Source: Ceratothoa steindachneri
Taxonomy: Eukaryota > Arthropoda > Malacostraca > Isopoda > Cymothoidae
Direction: 5' to 3'
Assembly: GCA_963969495.1 (NCBI GenBank)
Contig: OZ018329.1
Location: forward strand, 143,138,021 to 143,202,020
Length of the DNA: 64,000 bases
The notes below the pieces were generated by a model, which made no database searches, was not told the origin of the DNA, and was given only the letters and a program-made list of their open reading frames with translations. The first letter of the stretch is position 1. Each line of letters opens with the position of its first letter. Shown piece after piece: positions 11,701-22,830 of the stretch. Made by a program: the position numbers and the translations under genes.

Positions 11701-12739
11701 TTTTACCACATCCTTCCGCCTTAAAACTGGTGTTTCTCTCCTTTCTTTCCTCTTTACATCTATATTCATCATGTTTCCACCATTCTTATATCGCGTATAT
11801 TAGTCCATCTCTACAGTAACGTATTCGATACCTCTCATAATTTTACATACTCTTCCTCTTATTCACTCATTCTGAATTTTAGTCATCCTACAACTCAGCA
11901 TATCCATTGCAGCATTCTCATATCAGCCATCTCTATACCATAGGATTAAATACCTTATCATCAAAATGCCCTCAATTTTGCTCTAATTCAATCTTTGGTT
12001 TTTCTCTCAAGCTCTTCAACTATCTTACATCCTATCAGAGAGCTACTGCTGTACTTTCTAGCATCACAAAATATAAGATATACTGATGACTGAGGCCAGA
12101 GGCCTTTTTAATGTTTAATTAAATTTCCATTCTACTTTATTGTGATTAACTTCTATTTCCTTTGGGGAAAATTAGCATAAATTAAACTGCTCTTATCATT
12201 TGTAGAAAATACTGAAACGAAATTATCTATTAGAACCTAACTATTTCTTCCTAAGGTTCTTTCATAAGCTTCCTATACCAATTTTGCTGCATTTATTTAT
12301 TTATTTTCTATTATTAATCAGGAACTTTTGTAGACATGGTCTACGAGTGTCAGGCTTTCATTCTGTCAATTCTATGCCTCTCGGGGGCATCTTACACAGT
12401 TTTTCACTCTGTATGTCTTCTCTATCTATTTGAATTCTTGGGCGTTTCTAGTACTGATTTTACTCATATCATTCATCTCGTAGTGAATTTATTCATATTG
12501 GAAATGATATTTTCGCACGGGAAGAGGGCGGTTTATTAGTATACAAGGTTCAATTTCTCTTCGCAACAATCTCCTTCCCTTTCTTTACTTATACTTTGTT
12601 TTTTTTTTATTCATAATCTGATATCTAAAATCTTTCTCTCCTTTCTCGCAAATCTTTTTGCCGAGACTCTTAGAAACCTGTCGAAAGATTATAACATCAT
12701 CCCTGAACGGCTCTCGGATGACTTAAGGAAACTCGAACA
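11701..12739. other. Unassigned sequence between CR1 and an L2-like fragment
   Basis: Part of this may be the 5' untranslated region of the minus-strand CR1, but I see no boundary. A 67-codon frame at 12336-12539 is hydrophobic and unlike any family I know. A short perfect palindromic clamp (ggcc aga ggcc) occurs near 12100. Nothing else supportable is visible. Confidence 0.5.
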
Positions 12740-12839
12740 TAAAACAACAAAGGGATTAGTGGGGAACATGATTTATTCTCCTAACTCTTTGACTAATACA
12801 CCTCCTCAAAAGCTCACAGGTTTCCTCTCTTGACCTCTT

Positions 12840-13245
12840 CAAATGGTACAAAACTTTGCAGCAACCTGTTTTCTTCTCCACCGGAGACATTTCTCTCCCG
12901 CTACTTCCTGTTTGCAAGTTGCAATCGCTACACATTCGATACAAAATGAACTTCAAGGTTCTTTTCCTTGCATATACAATCTTAAATTGCGCAATCGCCT
13001 GCTACATATCTTCCTTAATAACTTTAACTCATCCCAGAGCACGACGCTTTGATTCAGCCATACCCCTGACGTAGTCGTCTTTGCTTCACGGGTGATTGTG
13101 TTTTCTCTATATTCACCAAGAGACTCAAATGATCTGCTGGCTGCGATACGCTCATCCCCCGCTCCATTAAGCCTGCGTTGAAAACACAGCTCTCTTAGGG
13201 CTTTTTCATTAGAGAAAACCTTATTAAAAGGTTATTTTGCCCGTA
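12840..13245 (+). mobile_element. L2-like retrotransposon 3' fragment B
   Basis: Two overlapping frames together give MVQNFAATCFLLHRRHFSP and then SLHIRYKMNFKVLFLAY with a TILNCAIACYISSLI stretch. These match the LQxVQNAAARLL and LHWLPVxxRIxFKILLLTYKALNGLAPxYISDL blocks of L2-like RT C-termini. A later block, FSLYSPRDSNDLLAAIRS, corresponds to the FxVxAPxLWNSLPxxIRS motif near the end of these proteins. At least one frameshift lies at about 12910. Only the last ~130 codons of the element survive. Confidence 0.7.
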
Positions 13246-14270
13246 AAAAACACAAAAACGCCCTTCAAAGCTCCCCCCATTATTATACATATTTTATTAA
13301 TTATATGATTAAGCTATTTTATTACAACCTTTTATTATTTGTATCAATTTCTCTTTCCTAGTAAACCACTACCTATTTTTTTATGGTACTTTCGATCTGA
13401 AGTATATGCTAAATCTTATATTCTCAGTGTATATTTAACCGTTATCCCAATTGCATCATATGGCTTCCCCATAATTACATTAGCAGCCTAGATTTTTCCT
13501 CAACTACCTTTAATCTACGGTTTAAAAAACTGTTCAAAATAGCCTAAGTATTTTCATCTATGGACCTATCACCTTTTTGAGCTAATATAAAGCACTTAAA
13601 AGGAGCTGATGTGCCCTAACTCAGTAAATCACAGCTATTCCCTAACCTTATACAATACGGTGAAAAAAAACAGTGCAACTAGGGTAAATAAAGATTAAAG
13701 AAATAGAAAAATGGGTTTATGTTGCCCAAATATAATTTATTTCACCAAATATAAGCAAATGCAAACAAAGGAACAGAAACCAAGGTCAACTACTCTATTA
13801 TCATTAACACGTATTCAAACAAATAAAATGTTTTTCATAAAACAAATACGATCAACATTACAAATTATAATGTCTATTTTTCACAAAAAAACAACAATTA
13901 TGAAATCGGTCATATATTATTTGTTATGGATAGCCGTATGTTTTGAGTCCACATACTTGATCGGATTTTCAAATACGCATCAGAAAGTGCGAAATAAATC
14001 ATTTTGTACCTTGAGGCAATGAATTTGAAAATAAATACAGATTAAAAATCTTAAAAAACAACAAAGATTTTGCAAAAGTAGAGTAAGATAAACTTTGCCC
14101 ATGACCGATGCTTTTGTAAACCAGGAAAAACAGCGACCGCAAACCTGAACAATGCTATTTTCATTAAAAATTAAACAAATTGACATAATTTCCTGAACAA
14201 GTCAATACAAAATCTTAAAATAGTGTCCAAAAGGGACTTTCAAAACAATTAAATACCCTAAAATTTGTAT
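13246..14270. other. AT-rich interval, no supportable gene
   Basis: One plus-strand frame (13711-14022, 103 codons) is the longest here. It is rich in Lys, Thr, Ile and Phe, has no family signature I recognise, and is in a region of over 70 percent A+T, where such frames arise by chance. I do not call it a gene. Some A-runs are present but no tail that could be tied to a retrotransposon. Confidence 0.5.
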
Positions 14271-14279
14271 TCACTGCCG

Positions 14280-14960
14280 AAAGGTCTCTAAAATTACAGT
14301 GATCTAATAATTCAGTCAAATATTTCATATCTGCTTCAGATAGAAATTAAGTGATCTGATTAAATTACTCGACTATGGAAACATAATTCCTACCATTTGG
14401 AATCATGTTGTTCTGAATTCTTCTCAGGATCAGCCGTAAGCCAAATTAAGCAACACTATATAATTCCTTCCCCCTACACTTGGAGTATATTTTCAGGAGT
14501 TTGTGAACAATAAAAAAAAGAAGAATTTATATAACGGCAGATCCAGATCTCATATCCTTCCAGATATGAATAACAACTTTCCTTAAGTCCGGATCAGCCA
14601 GAGGCTAAATTAAGTATGGCATATAATTCCATCACTCTGGGTCCCCCCCTTTGCATGAGGAATCGTGAGTCTTCTATTTACAGTATTTGGGACTCATGCA
14701 TAAAAGGTAGATTTTTTTATATTGGTAGATCTGGATCTCGGATTCGTCCAGATATGAATAACATTTTACCATTAACAGAAAATCAAATTCTACTTGAATG
14801 ATACCAAATCTAAATTATATCAGCTACACATTTGTAACACTCCTATATTACTACAGCTCTCCATCAAAGTACTATGACTGAGTAAATATTTATATCTCAC
14901 AGATCTGGATCACGGTTCGGATAGAACTTAACAAATTATCTCTCCTTCAATATTTGCAAT
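14280..14960. repeat. Diverged tandem repeat, ~163-bp period
   Basis: Two clear units start with ggatcagcc at 14428 and 14591. Each continues with a ctaaattaag/caaattaag block, then atataattcc, then about 100 bp later a block reading gatctcatat/gatctcggat followed by ccagatatgaataaca. A third, weaker copy of the second half is seen at about 14895-14945 (agatctggatcacgg). Divergence between units is high, so this is an old array or a duplicated element rather than an active satellite. Confidence 0.65.
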
Positions 14961-14999
14961 AAAGCAGGGGCAGTACTCCTACTACATCATTCACCCTTT

Positions 15000-15860
15000 A
15001 CGGGATTTTAAGAAAGAGACGATAACGAACACTGAGACGGATCATATGAATGTCAAAAAGCTGCCTTTCTAAAGCTTATTGATGCCTTTAAAGAGTTTAC
15101 TTAACTCGTAAGTACTAGATCCGTAACAAAATAAAACAAATTTAAATTTTCAGTTTCCTTAAAATATTTGGATGTTTTTGTTTAAAACTTGGTTTGATAT
15201 TCTAATATGCGGTCTAGCAAAATTGGCATTAATTGATAACTGCTGTCACACCACATATGCCCTTTCAGGACATGTTTTATATTGTTATATACAGTCGTGT
15301 CCAACTTGAACCTTTTAAACATCAATTCACCGGGAAAAAGTTTAAGGTTTTAAGAAAATGTTGGTTAGTTTTAAAAGTAAGAGAGTTAATTAATTAGGAT
15401 TTAGTTTCTGCTTTTTCTCTTTATAGAATTATGCAACAGGGCAACGCAAACAATTGAAATAAAATATATAAAAAGTAACTAACATATAATTAATACATTA
15501 ATGTTCATAATTAACTACCTTTTATAAACTTTTAATCTTCTTACGTTAAAATATTATTTAGAATGGTGTAGCTGGAGCAGACTCTATACTATCTCATCAA
15601 GATGTCGTAAGACAGCATATTAGAACGGCACCCCAAATTTTTCCATTTGACTAATGAAGATATCTGTAGTCGGGCGTTTGTTATTTCTTGCGGTAAAGAG
15701 AAGAACTGCAGATGCTAAACCAGAATTAGGGAAAATGAAAAACTCTCTAACTGAGAGAAGACTATATAATAGAGGTTAGAAGTATGTCGAAGTTGTGTGT
15801 ATAGGTGATATTGATGTACGGATGAGATTCTTAGAGAATAAAGTATGAAAAATAAACAAA
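15000..15860. other. AT-rich interval, no supportable feature
   Basis: No protein-like frame or clear repeat. The part from about 15570 onward is less AT-rich and may be the upstream portion of the RT scrap that follows, but I could not read a protein family in it. Confidence 0.45.
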
Positions 15861-15869
15861 GAAAGATTA

Positions 15870-16045
15870 GCAGCAATGGGAAGGCGGTGCTGGTGAAGGA
15901 CCATTAGATTGTCGTGGAGAGACAGAAAAAGGAATCAAAGAGTCTTGGAGATTAAGGGAACGGGAAAGGAGCTAATGTGGCCAGCTTGAGTTCTTGGATC
16001 ATATGAATAGAAGGGACGAAATAAAGAACGTCTGCTGACCAAAAA
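15870..16045 (+). pseudogene. Reverse-transcriptase C-terminal scrap
   Basis: A plus-strand frame reads IRLSWRDRKRNQRVLEIKG and then GKELMWPA, followed by a shift and KGRNKERLLT. This resembles the MLRISWTDRxxNxEVL...LI...RKRQLxFLGHIMR...GxIEGKR block seen at the C-terminus of many arthropod endonuclease-reverse transcriptases, where the trailing GKIxGKR segment is well conserved. Only about 55 codons are legible, so the clade is uncertain. Confidence 0.4.
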
Positions 16046-16054
16046 GTCGCGTGC

Positions 16055-16350
16055 CCTCACTTATTCGTATTTATGACCATACGACTTTCAAAACTTTTAA
16101 TATTCCCATAGTAACCTTGGAAAGACCTTGGCAATTTTATTATTCGAAAGAGAATGTAAACACCTTAAGGGTTTCAAATTTCGTTAGAATCGGCCGAATA
16201 GTTAGGATGTTAATGCCAAAACAAAGTAATTCCCGAATAACCTGGAAAAGACTTTGGCAATAATATTATTTGAAAAAGAATGTACAACAATATTTGATAT
16301 TCAAATTTCGCTAGGATCAGCCGAATGGTTATGATTTTATTGCCACCTCC
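16055..16350. repeat. ~120-bp interspersed repeat, two tandem units
   Basis: Two units in tandem. Each has a cctggaaaagacttt/ccttggaaagacctt block, a ttatttgaaaaagaatgt/ttattcgaaagagaatgt block, a caaatttcg block, and ends in a block like ggccgaatagttaggatgtt followed by atgcc. The first unit is about 16110-16220 and the second about 16225-16350. The same family recurs at 18555-18715 on the far side of the pentamer array. Confidence 0.8.
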
Positions 16351-17385
16351 CAATGGAATTTTTAATGGAATTTGAAGATGTGGTTGGTATTTTTAATGTC
16401 CCTTTATAAATTCAATCCTTTCCATCTTGAGCATCAGCTAGTTGTTCTTCATATTCTTCAGGAGAGAAAATTATTTTGCTTGATGACATTGAAACATTGA
16501 CCTACTTAAAGTAAGCAACTCTTTTTCCTTCACTTTTCTCGCTTTTACTTATTGATTTGTCTATTTTACTCAAGTTAATCCCGAAAGCAAACCAGATATG
16601 CTCCAAAAGAAGTAATCATTTCTCTCTGAAAGCAAGGTTCTTCACAGAGATCTTCATTTCCATAGGGGATTTAAATTTATTTGAGTTTCTTTTTTGTAAC
16701 CAGTGCAGCCAAATTAACAGCAAAAAATAATTTTATACTTGCACCTGAGGATATCAACAAGTTGTCTAGTTTTGTAATGAAACTGCCTTAGGCCTGTAGC
16801 TGTCCTTTCCAAAGGAATATGTTTTGGGACTGCTCTGACTTCTTTTGGATCTGTTTAACATTGTGACTTTTTAATTTAGAACGGGGACTAGAAAAGGACT
16901 GTCCCCTCGTTCCCACCTTTGAAGCACTTTACGGTAAATATCCTTTGAAAGATTGGCTGCTGGGTAGTTTCTCACATCCACATTTTAGAACGTCAACCAG
17001 AGTTTGGAATTGGAATGGCAACAAATCTGCTATTTTAAATTTAGGTGTTGAAATATGTAAATGTCGCCAGTCTTGTCATAATTTTGCAAGCAATTATAGT
17101 TACTGAAGGCTACGAAGTATGTTTCAAACGGTGAATTAAGAAAATAAGTGAAATAGATATAATTATTAATAATTCTCATTTAATTCCCCAAGATGACCAA
17201 AATAAGTAAAAAATTGAAGTAGCTATCCAATTAGAACTGAAATTATTTTTAAATAATAAGAATAACTTCATAACTCATAAGTAGAGCTGCAAATTTTGAG
17301 CCCCCCTCATTTATGCAATTAGAACGTTAAAAAAATTGACAAACACTAATAACACAGTAGTCCATAGTATAGAATAATATACCAT
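16351..17385. other. AT-rich interval, no supportable feature
   Basis: I see no coding similarity or structured repeat between the two-unit repeat and the start of the pentamer array. Short A/T runs only. Confidence 0.45.
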
Positions 17386-18552
17386 AGCAGATTAGAGCAT
17401 AGTATAATATAGAATATTATTGCATATCATAGTAGAGCATAGCACAGCATTGCATGATATAGCACATCATAGTATAACATAACATAGTATAACATGGCAT
17501 AGTATATTATAGCATAGTATAGCATAGCATAGCATAGTCTAGCCTAGCCGGAAATAACATAGTATAGCCACCTACTTTAGCATAGCAGAGTAGAGAATAG
17601 ACTAGCCTAGCATAGGATAGCATAGCCTAGTATAGCCAAGCCTAGCTAAACATAGGATAGCCTAGCCTAAAATAGAATAGCCTAGCTGTGCCAGGCGTAA
17701 CCTAGCCTAGCTTAGTATAGTCTAGCTAGCCTAGTAAAACATAGCATAATAGAGCCTAACTTATCCTATCCTAGCTTAGTATAGCCTGTCTTATCGTATC
17801 CTAGTATAGCTTAGCCTACCATAGTAGACCCTTGTATAACCTAATATATTATAGTATAGCCTATCTTAGCCTAGCCTAGTATAGCCTTGCCTAGTGTAGC
17901 CCAGCTTACTACAGCCTAGCCTAGCCTAGCCAGGTATGGCTTAGCATTTCATGAAAGAGCCTAACCAAGCGTCGTCTAGAGTAGCCTAGTTTAGTATACC
18001 CAAGCTAGAATAGGCTACTATACCCTAGCCAATATATCCTTGCATACGATAGCCTAGCCTAGCATACTATAGGCTAGCTTGCTATAGTCTATCCTAGCAT
18101 AACCACACTTAACATAATATAGCAAAACATATGATATTATAACCTAGATTAGTATAGCAAACCATATCCTAGACTAAAATAAGCTTGCATAACTTATCCT
18201 ATGATAGCCTTGGTTAGCTATCCTATCGTAAGCTAAAATAGTATTACCTAGCATAACCCTCCGTAGCCTAGTATACTTTAGCTTGCCCTAGCATAGCATA
18301 GTATAACCCTGTCTAGCCTAGTATTGCTTAGCATAGCTTAGCTTGCCCTAGCATAGCATAGTATAACCCTGTCTAGCCTAGTATTGCTTAGCATAGCTTA
18401 GCCTACCCGAGCATAGTATAACCTAGCCTAGCAATAACTATCCTAGACAAGTATAGCTATACTATCCTATTATACCTTAGTCAATCTTAGCATATTAGAG
18501 CCTATTCTAGGCTTGCCTAGATGAGTATAGCATATTATAGCCTAGTCTAGCA
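17386..18552. repeat. Degenerate TAGCM pentamer array
   Basis: More than a kilobase built from pentamers of the form tagcc, tagca and tagta in changing order, with occasional slips. The left part (17386-17520) is dominated by catag/tatag units and the middle by cctag units, suggesting regional homogenisation. Pentamer phase is kept over long stretches despite base changes. No spacer-repeat alternation is seen, so this is a minisatellite and not a CRISPR-like array. It has no coding potential. Confidence 0.95.
18281..18400. repeat. 60-bp perfect tandem duplication within the pentamer array
   Basis: The 60 bp starting gcttgccctagcatagcata at 18281 is repeated without change at 18341-18400. This is the only long identical block in an otherwise degenerate array, so it is a recent unequal exchange or replication slip of twelve pentamers. 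Confidence 0.97.
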
Positions 18553-18800
18553 GAGTATCGGCCGAATAGTTATGATGTTATTGCCAAAACAAAATAATTC
18601 CCGGGCTAAACTTGAGAGGAGTTTGACAATTATAGTATAATAAAGAGAATGGAAAAAAACATAGGTTTTTCAGATTACGTTTAAATCGGCCGAAAAGTTA
18701 TGATGTAATTATAAAAAACACGTGGACCGACCGACAAACCGACATAGTGAGCTGTAGAGTCGCTCGCGAATAGACTAGCACGCGACTAAAAATATTAGCC
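18553..18800. repeat. ~120-bp repeat family on the right side of the array, with a CCGA-rich end
   Basis: Directly after the last pentamers the sequence reads tcggccgaatagttatgatg then ttattgccaaaacaaa, the same block that ends the repeat units at 16.2-16.35 kb. A second partial unit finishes with ggccgaaaagttatgatg near 18691. It then passes into gtggaccgaccgacaaaccg and a gagctgtagagtcgctcgcg stretch, which looks like the terminal part of an interspersed repeat. Confidence 0.75.
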
Positions 18801-19479
18801 TGGCAGGTAGAATAGCCGGCACAATTTCCAGTGGGAGACAAGGAGGAAAATTTATGAAGAAGATTGCGATATTTTATCAGCGAAAACTTTGTTACATTCA
18901 ACAACAATATTGGAATGGTTAATGGTATTAGGTTTATTACCGAGAGATTTTCCTAGGTCTCTTGAATCTCAATTAGTAATGTACACTAGAAATCTTCCTC
19001 AAACTCAGTGGTAAGTCCTGATCATTATTTTGAAAAAGAACGTTTGTGAAGGAAGGACCAAAAGGCCTATTTTAGAGCTATTGAATATTCTTTGTCAACG
19101 CATTCTTACTTGTGTCAACTTTCCTCTTGATAGATATTATATTATTTGATAGTTATTTAATTAACCGATGGCATTACGCCCCCCTCCTATAAAATCAAAT
19201 GCAGAAATTATCTGTATTTGGTCCAGTCCATATTGAAGATCGTTATACTATTCACTAAATCTCCCGCTACAGCTTGAGTGTGGATAATATATATTTTATT
19301 TTTAAACCAAATTTTCCGTTTACGCAGCAAAGATAGGGAACTAATTCTAACCCGAATCTTTAACCTAGTTTCTAAGACATGTCATATCAGCAACATAAAA
19401 CAAATAAGAAGATAAAACTCCAAATTTCAGTAACACCAAACTGATATAGGAATGTCATTTGGATGTCAACTGTCTCTAT
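18801..19479. other. AT-rich interval, no supportable feature
   Basis: No recognisable protein similarity. A 69-codon minus-strand frame (18698-18907) overlaps the repeat end and is not credible as a gene. Confidence 0.45.
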
Positions 19480-20130
19480 GGAATTAATGAGAGCATTCAT
19501 TTTTCGAGGCCTGCTTATCAGGCGTGGGGACAAGACCTTAGTTGTGTGATTCTGGCCCACTTCTTGGTAATGACTTCCTTTATTTGCTCATTCTAGGCTG
19601 GCTGAGGACCTATTACAACCTCTTTAAGGCCTTGGCGAAGGGTTATCATTAATTTGTATGCGGAGAAGGGTGGGAGTTCAAGGACGGTGATATTTGTGTC
19701 CTTTAGCCACTGAATGTTTGGCGCAGACTTATGGCATGGGACATTGCTCTGCTGGAAAATCACATTTCGTGCATTTCAGGCATGATATTTTGGTCATGGC
19801 TGCATGTCCATAATTTCCCGGGACAAGGAGAGACAAGTTTGATCTACGGCTTCTGGTGCGCTTTAAATTCCGTTATGATTTTTGTAAGAAGTCTAAGATG
19901 GACTATTCTAATTGAGGGATTAACCTGAGTGTTATTTGTCCATGTGGGTTTCCTCTGGATGCGCTTTTCTTACGATCTTGAAGGCTGACAAGAGGCCAAA
20001 ACCTGTCCTCACTTTGCATACTGAATCTGAGTCTTCTATGTCCCTACTTTCTCAGAATCTCACCAGCACTTCTGTAATAATAGAATATGCCCCACTGAAC
20101 CTTCGAGCCATTGGGTGACACCTGAAACTA
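19480..20130 (-). mobile_element. Tc1-like (IS630/mariner group) transposase remnant
   Basis: On the minus strand a helix-turn-helix-like part (VRFxESRDIEDSDS, then FGLLSAFKIVRKAHPEET) is followed after stops by VIFQQSNVPCHKS, IQWLKDTNITVLELPP and ITKKWARIT. The middle block matches the second catalytic region of Tc1 transposases, FQQDNxPxHxSxxxxxWLxxxxIxVLxWPxxSPDLNPIE. The catalytic Asp of QQDN is Ser here, and the SPDLNPIE block has decayed to FSAYKLM. Many stops make it a dead copy. I did not find convincing terminal inverted repeats. Confidence 0.6.
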
Positions 20131-20499
20131 TCTTCCATCCTATGTTTTTTTTTTTCCTCTACGGTATCATTACGGGATTTTTCCATTATTACATCAATAT
20201 AAGATCTTGTTTATATTGAAAATCATATTAGTCAAACAAATATGATGGGTTATGTAAAAACATTTTGAATGTAACAATACTGAGAGTCATACTCATATGC
20301 AAACAGGAATCTGCAGGAATTCCAAAAAAGTGGGTGTTTTCTAAATCTATTTTACATGAGGATATGAAAGAAAACCAATCTCTGTATTTATTAAACTTGG
20401 CTTAGATTGATAAATTTTGCTTAGACTCCTTTTTAGAGATCAGTCTCCTTAGCCCAAATTGCTTTCTGCCTCTTTTCTTGTGTGTAGTACGTAGCAGAG

Positions 20500-21010
20500 G
20501 CCTCAGACTTCATTTAAACAACTCTTTTAATGTTCTATTAATGGCATGACCAAACGGGTGTTTCCATGGAGGTAATGATGAACTCTTAACCTCTGAGGTG
20601 CTTAGGAAATAGTGGACAGGTGGCGCTGACACAAATTCTAACCTGCTGAACATGTGACTAATGCTGCGATCATCACAGTTGATGTTAGCCGTCCTTAAAT
20701 TCCTTACACAGTACTCACACAGGTGTCTGTCTGGATCCCGCTCTCTCTTGATGCTCAGCATTCTCTCCACCCAATCAATCTGGTCCTCAGAGCCCAGTAG
20801 TATTTGTAGAATTGCTTAAACGTGGGCATACCAAGCAGACTTTAACACAGGTGGCACCACAAAGTCAAGCACTTCCTCTGGGACATTAGGCAGTCCAGCT
20901 GAAAGAGGATGTTAATAAGCCATTCAATCCAGGAGTGTTTAGATTTATGTTGAACAAGTTTGGATAATATAAGCTGATGATATATTCCTGAGCCAGCAAC
21001 TGTGGTTCAC
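20500..21010 (-). pseudogene. Unidentified protein-coding remnant
   Basis: On the minus strand a frame from about 21010 to 20508 reads as natural protein with a single interruption: VPEEVLDFVVPPVLKSAWY, a stop, then the 86-codon run MERMLSIKRERDPDRHLCEY...SSLPPWKHPFGHAINRTL. Amino-acid composition is balanced and unlike the AT-driven noise around it, and base composition is higher in G+C. I do not recognise the family. It could be part of a DNA-transposon protein or a retrocopy of a host gene. The break at about 20818 is a stop in frame, with no intron signal that I can see. Confidence 0.45.
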
Positions 21011-22190
21011 TGGTCAAATTTCCAACACAGACAGCCTAACATGAAGCAGACGATCATTGATTGCTCAAAGAATAATATATCCATAATGTTGAGCAGTTGA
21101 GAGATCTTGTTGAACTTGGACAAGTTCATAACCTTTGAATTGATATCAAATGACTTGAAAAGAGCATTAGCTTTTTTTACATACATATCTCAATAAGCAG
21201 CTGTTTGACTGGCTAGTTCGTCCTGTTATATTCACTTTCCTCCTACAAGTATATTCTATACGTCAAGACATCCCTCACAGTTGGCTATCAGACACCAACA
21301 GCTCCCACACACTATTAAAAAGGTTTGTCAAATAAGTATTTGTTTTCATAATGGTTTTCACTTTAACCATTGTAAGTAGTTTAAATTTAAAATTACCTAT
21401 AATACATGGATGAGCATGTAGATAGAACATTCTATAAATAAATTGTCCTTTCATTTTTTTTTCCATACAATGTCATGCCCATAAATGTGAATATAGCATT
21501 AAATTATTTAATAGTTAAGTAAAACAAAATTTTTAAAAATTCAATACTCCAGTCGCTGTATTACTTTGAAAATTAATCAAGTTGGCAATAGTTAAGGAGA
21601 CATCATTCTACACCTAAATCTCAAAGAGGAAGTTACACAATAACAGCTAACTTCAAAATAAAGGTTCCACCATATAGTCTCTTTCTTCCTAAGAAATAGC
21701 AAAAAATATATAAATATATATACTATTCAACAGGAAATTAATATAAGTAGGGTCGGGTCGTCCGATCTTTATATTAATGTCATATTTGTATTCCTCATAA
21801 AAAACACTATGTTTGATTTGTAAAATAATTACTATTACCCCCCTTTTTGTAACATAACGCATACTAATATTTAAGTAGACATACCCAAGAACTAAAAAGA
21901 ATTCAAGGCCTCTGAATACTTTTAGCCGTGGCTATACTTCTTTCTTCTATCAAGCTCTTTCCTGAAAACTTCTTAGGAAGATGGATGCCCCGATTTTTGT
22001 TTTCACTTTTTTTCTAAATCAATCAGATTAAAAATAAAAAAAATTACACGTTAGGCCCTCCCCAGCCCTTGTTAGGCTACTTTAGTCTTATCAATTGATA
22101 TTTGTTTTTTTCATACATATTTAAAAAAATATCTTTGTATCCTTCTATATCTATTCATTTCTTCTATCACTTTTCTTGTTTTATAGCGAG
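21011..22190. other. AT-rich interval, no supportable gene
   Basis: No protein similarity found. One short imperfect inverted repeat is visible near 21738-21778, where attaatataag pairs with ctttatattaat around a GC-rich centre. It could be a chance hairpin. Confidence 0.45.
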
Positions 22191-22199
22191 TTTTAATGC

Positions 22200-22830
22200 T
22201 CGTATCACAGCAGCAGAAATTGAAGATTACACTTCTACAAGGCGCAATAAAAGATTCGAATTAATTAAGAAAAATTAAAAATTCATGAGATCAGAGAGCA
22301 TTCTGATGTCATGGTGGGGGGAAAGACACTATTCCTACACCAAGGAGTGAAATGTACTCGAAATGAAGATTACTTCATCCGGTTACAGGAAGGACGTCGC
22401 TGATAGAAGTTCTAAGGCCTCGGTGGCAGTCATAACTCTATTGATGTTTAGAAATCTCAGTGAAAGAAACCAGAATAAAATCTACAATGCCATTGTAAGA
22501 TGTGCTTTGCTTTACTCCGGTTCCTTCCTTTCCTGTCTATCGGGGACACAAAATAGGTGACTACAAGTCGTGCAGATTAAATGCTTTTACCTAATTACGG
22601 GTACACGCAGACAAGAAAGAAGCCTACAAGAAAGGGCTGCACAGGGAGATGGGGTTAAATCCCATTAACATTGTCATTGAAGAAGGGAAAAGGAAAATGC
22701 AAGAACTGCCTAATCGAGAACTGAATGATGAAATCACTCAAATGATTAACCAGAAAAGAAGAGCTGTAAGTCGCGCCAGATTTCCAAACTCTGCTAGAAT
22801 AGTGGCTGGCGGAGATGAAGTGCCGTAAAC
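22200..22830 (+). mobile_element. Jockey-like retrotransposon copy B, 3' RT fragment
   Basis: A 65-codon frame (22363-22560) carries KITSSGYRKDVADRSSKA followed by LSERNQNKIYNAIVRCALL. After a stop the frame continues LQVVQIKCFYLITGTR, and a second frame reads GLNPINIVIEEGKRKMQEL and ends RFPNSARIVAGGDEVP. This is the thumb and C-terminal part of Jockey-clade RTs (LGxxxxxxGYxxHxxxRxxKA; IYxxLVRPxLxYxxxxW; LQxxQNKxLRxITGxR; LNPIxxxxxxxAxxxW). It corresponds to the part missing from copy A and overlaps copy C in type, so the three are one family. Confidence 0.75.

Noticed and set aside
12060..12115. ctgatgactgag next to a ggcc/ggcc clamp as a snoRNA or ribozyme
   Set aside because: It has a C-box-like word but no matching partner box or second core at the right distance.
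13711..14022. 103-codon plus-strand frame
   Set aside because: Low-complexity composition in very AT-rich DNA, no family signature and no flanking gene signals.
17386..18552. Pentamer array considered as a CRISPR-like array
   Set aside because: There are no fixed repeats separated by unique spacers; it is a continuous degenerate minisatellite in a eukaryotic genome.
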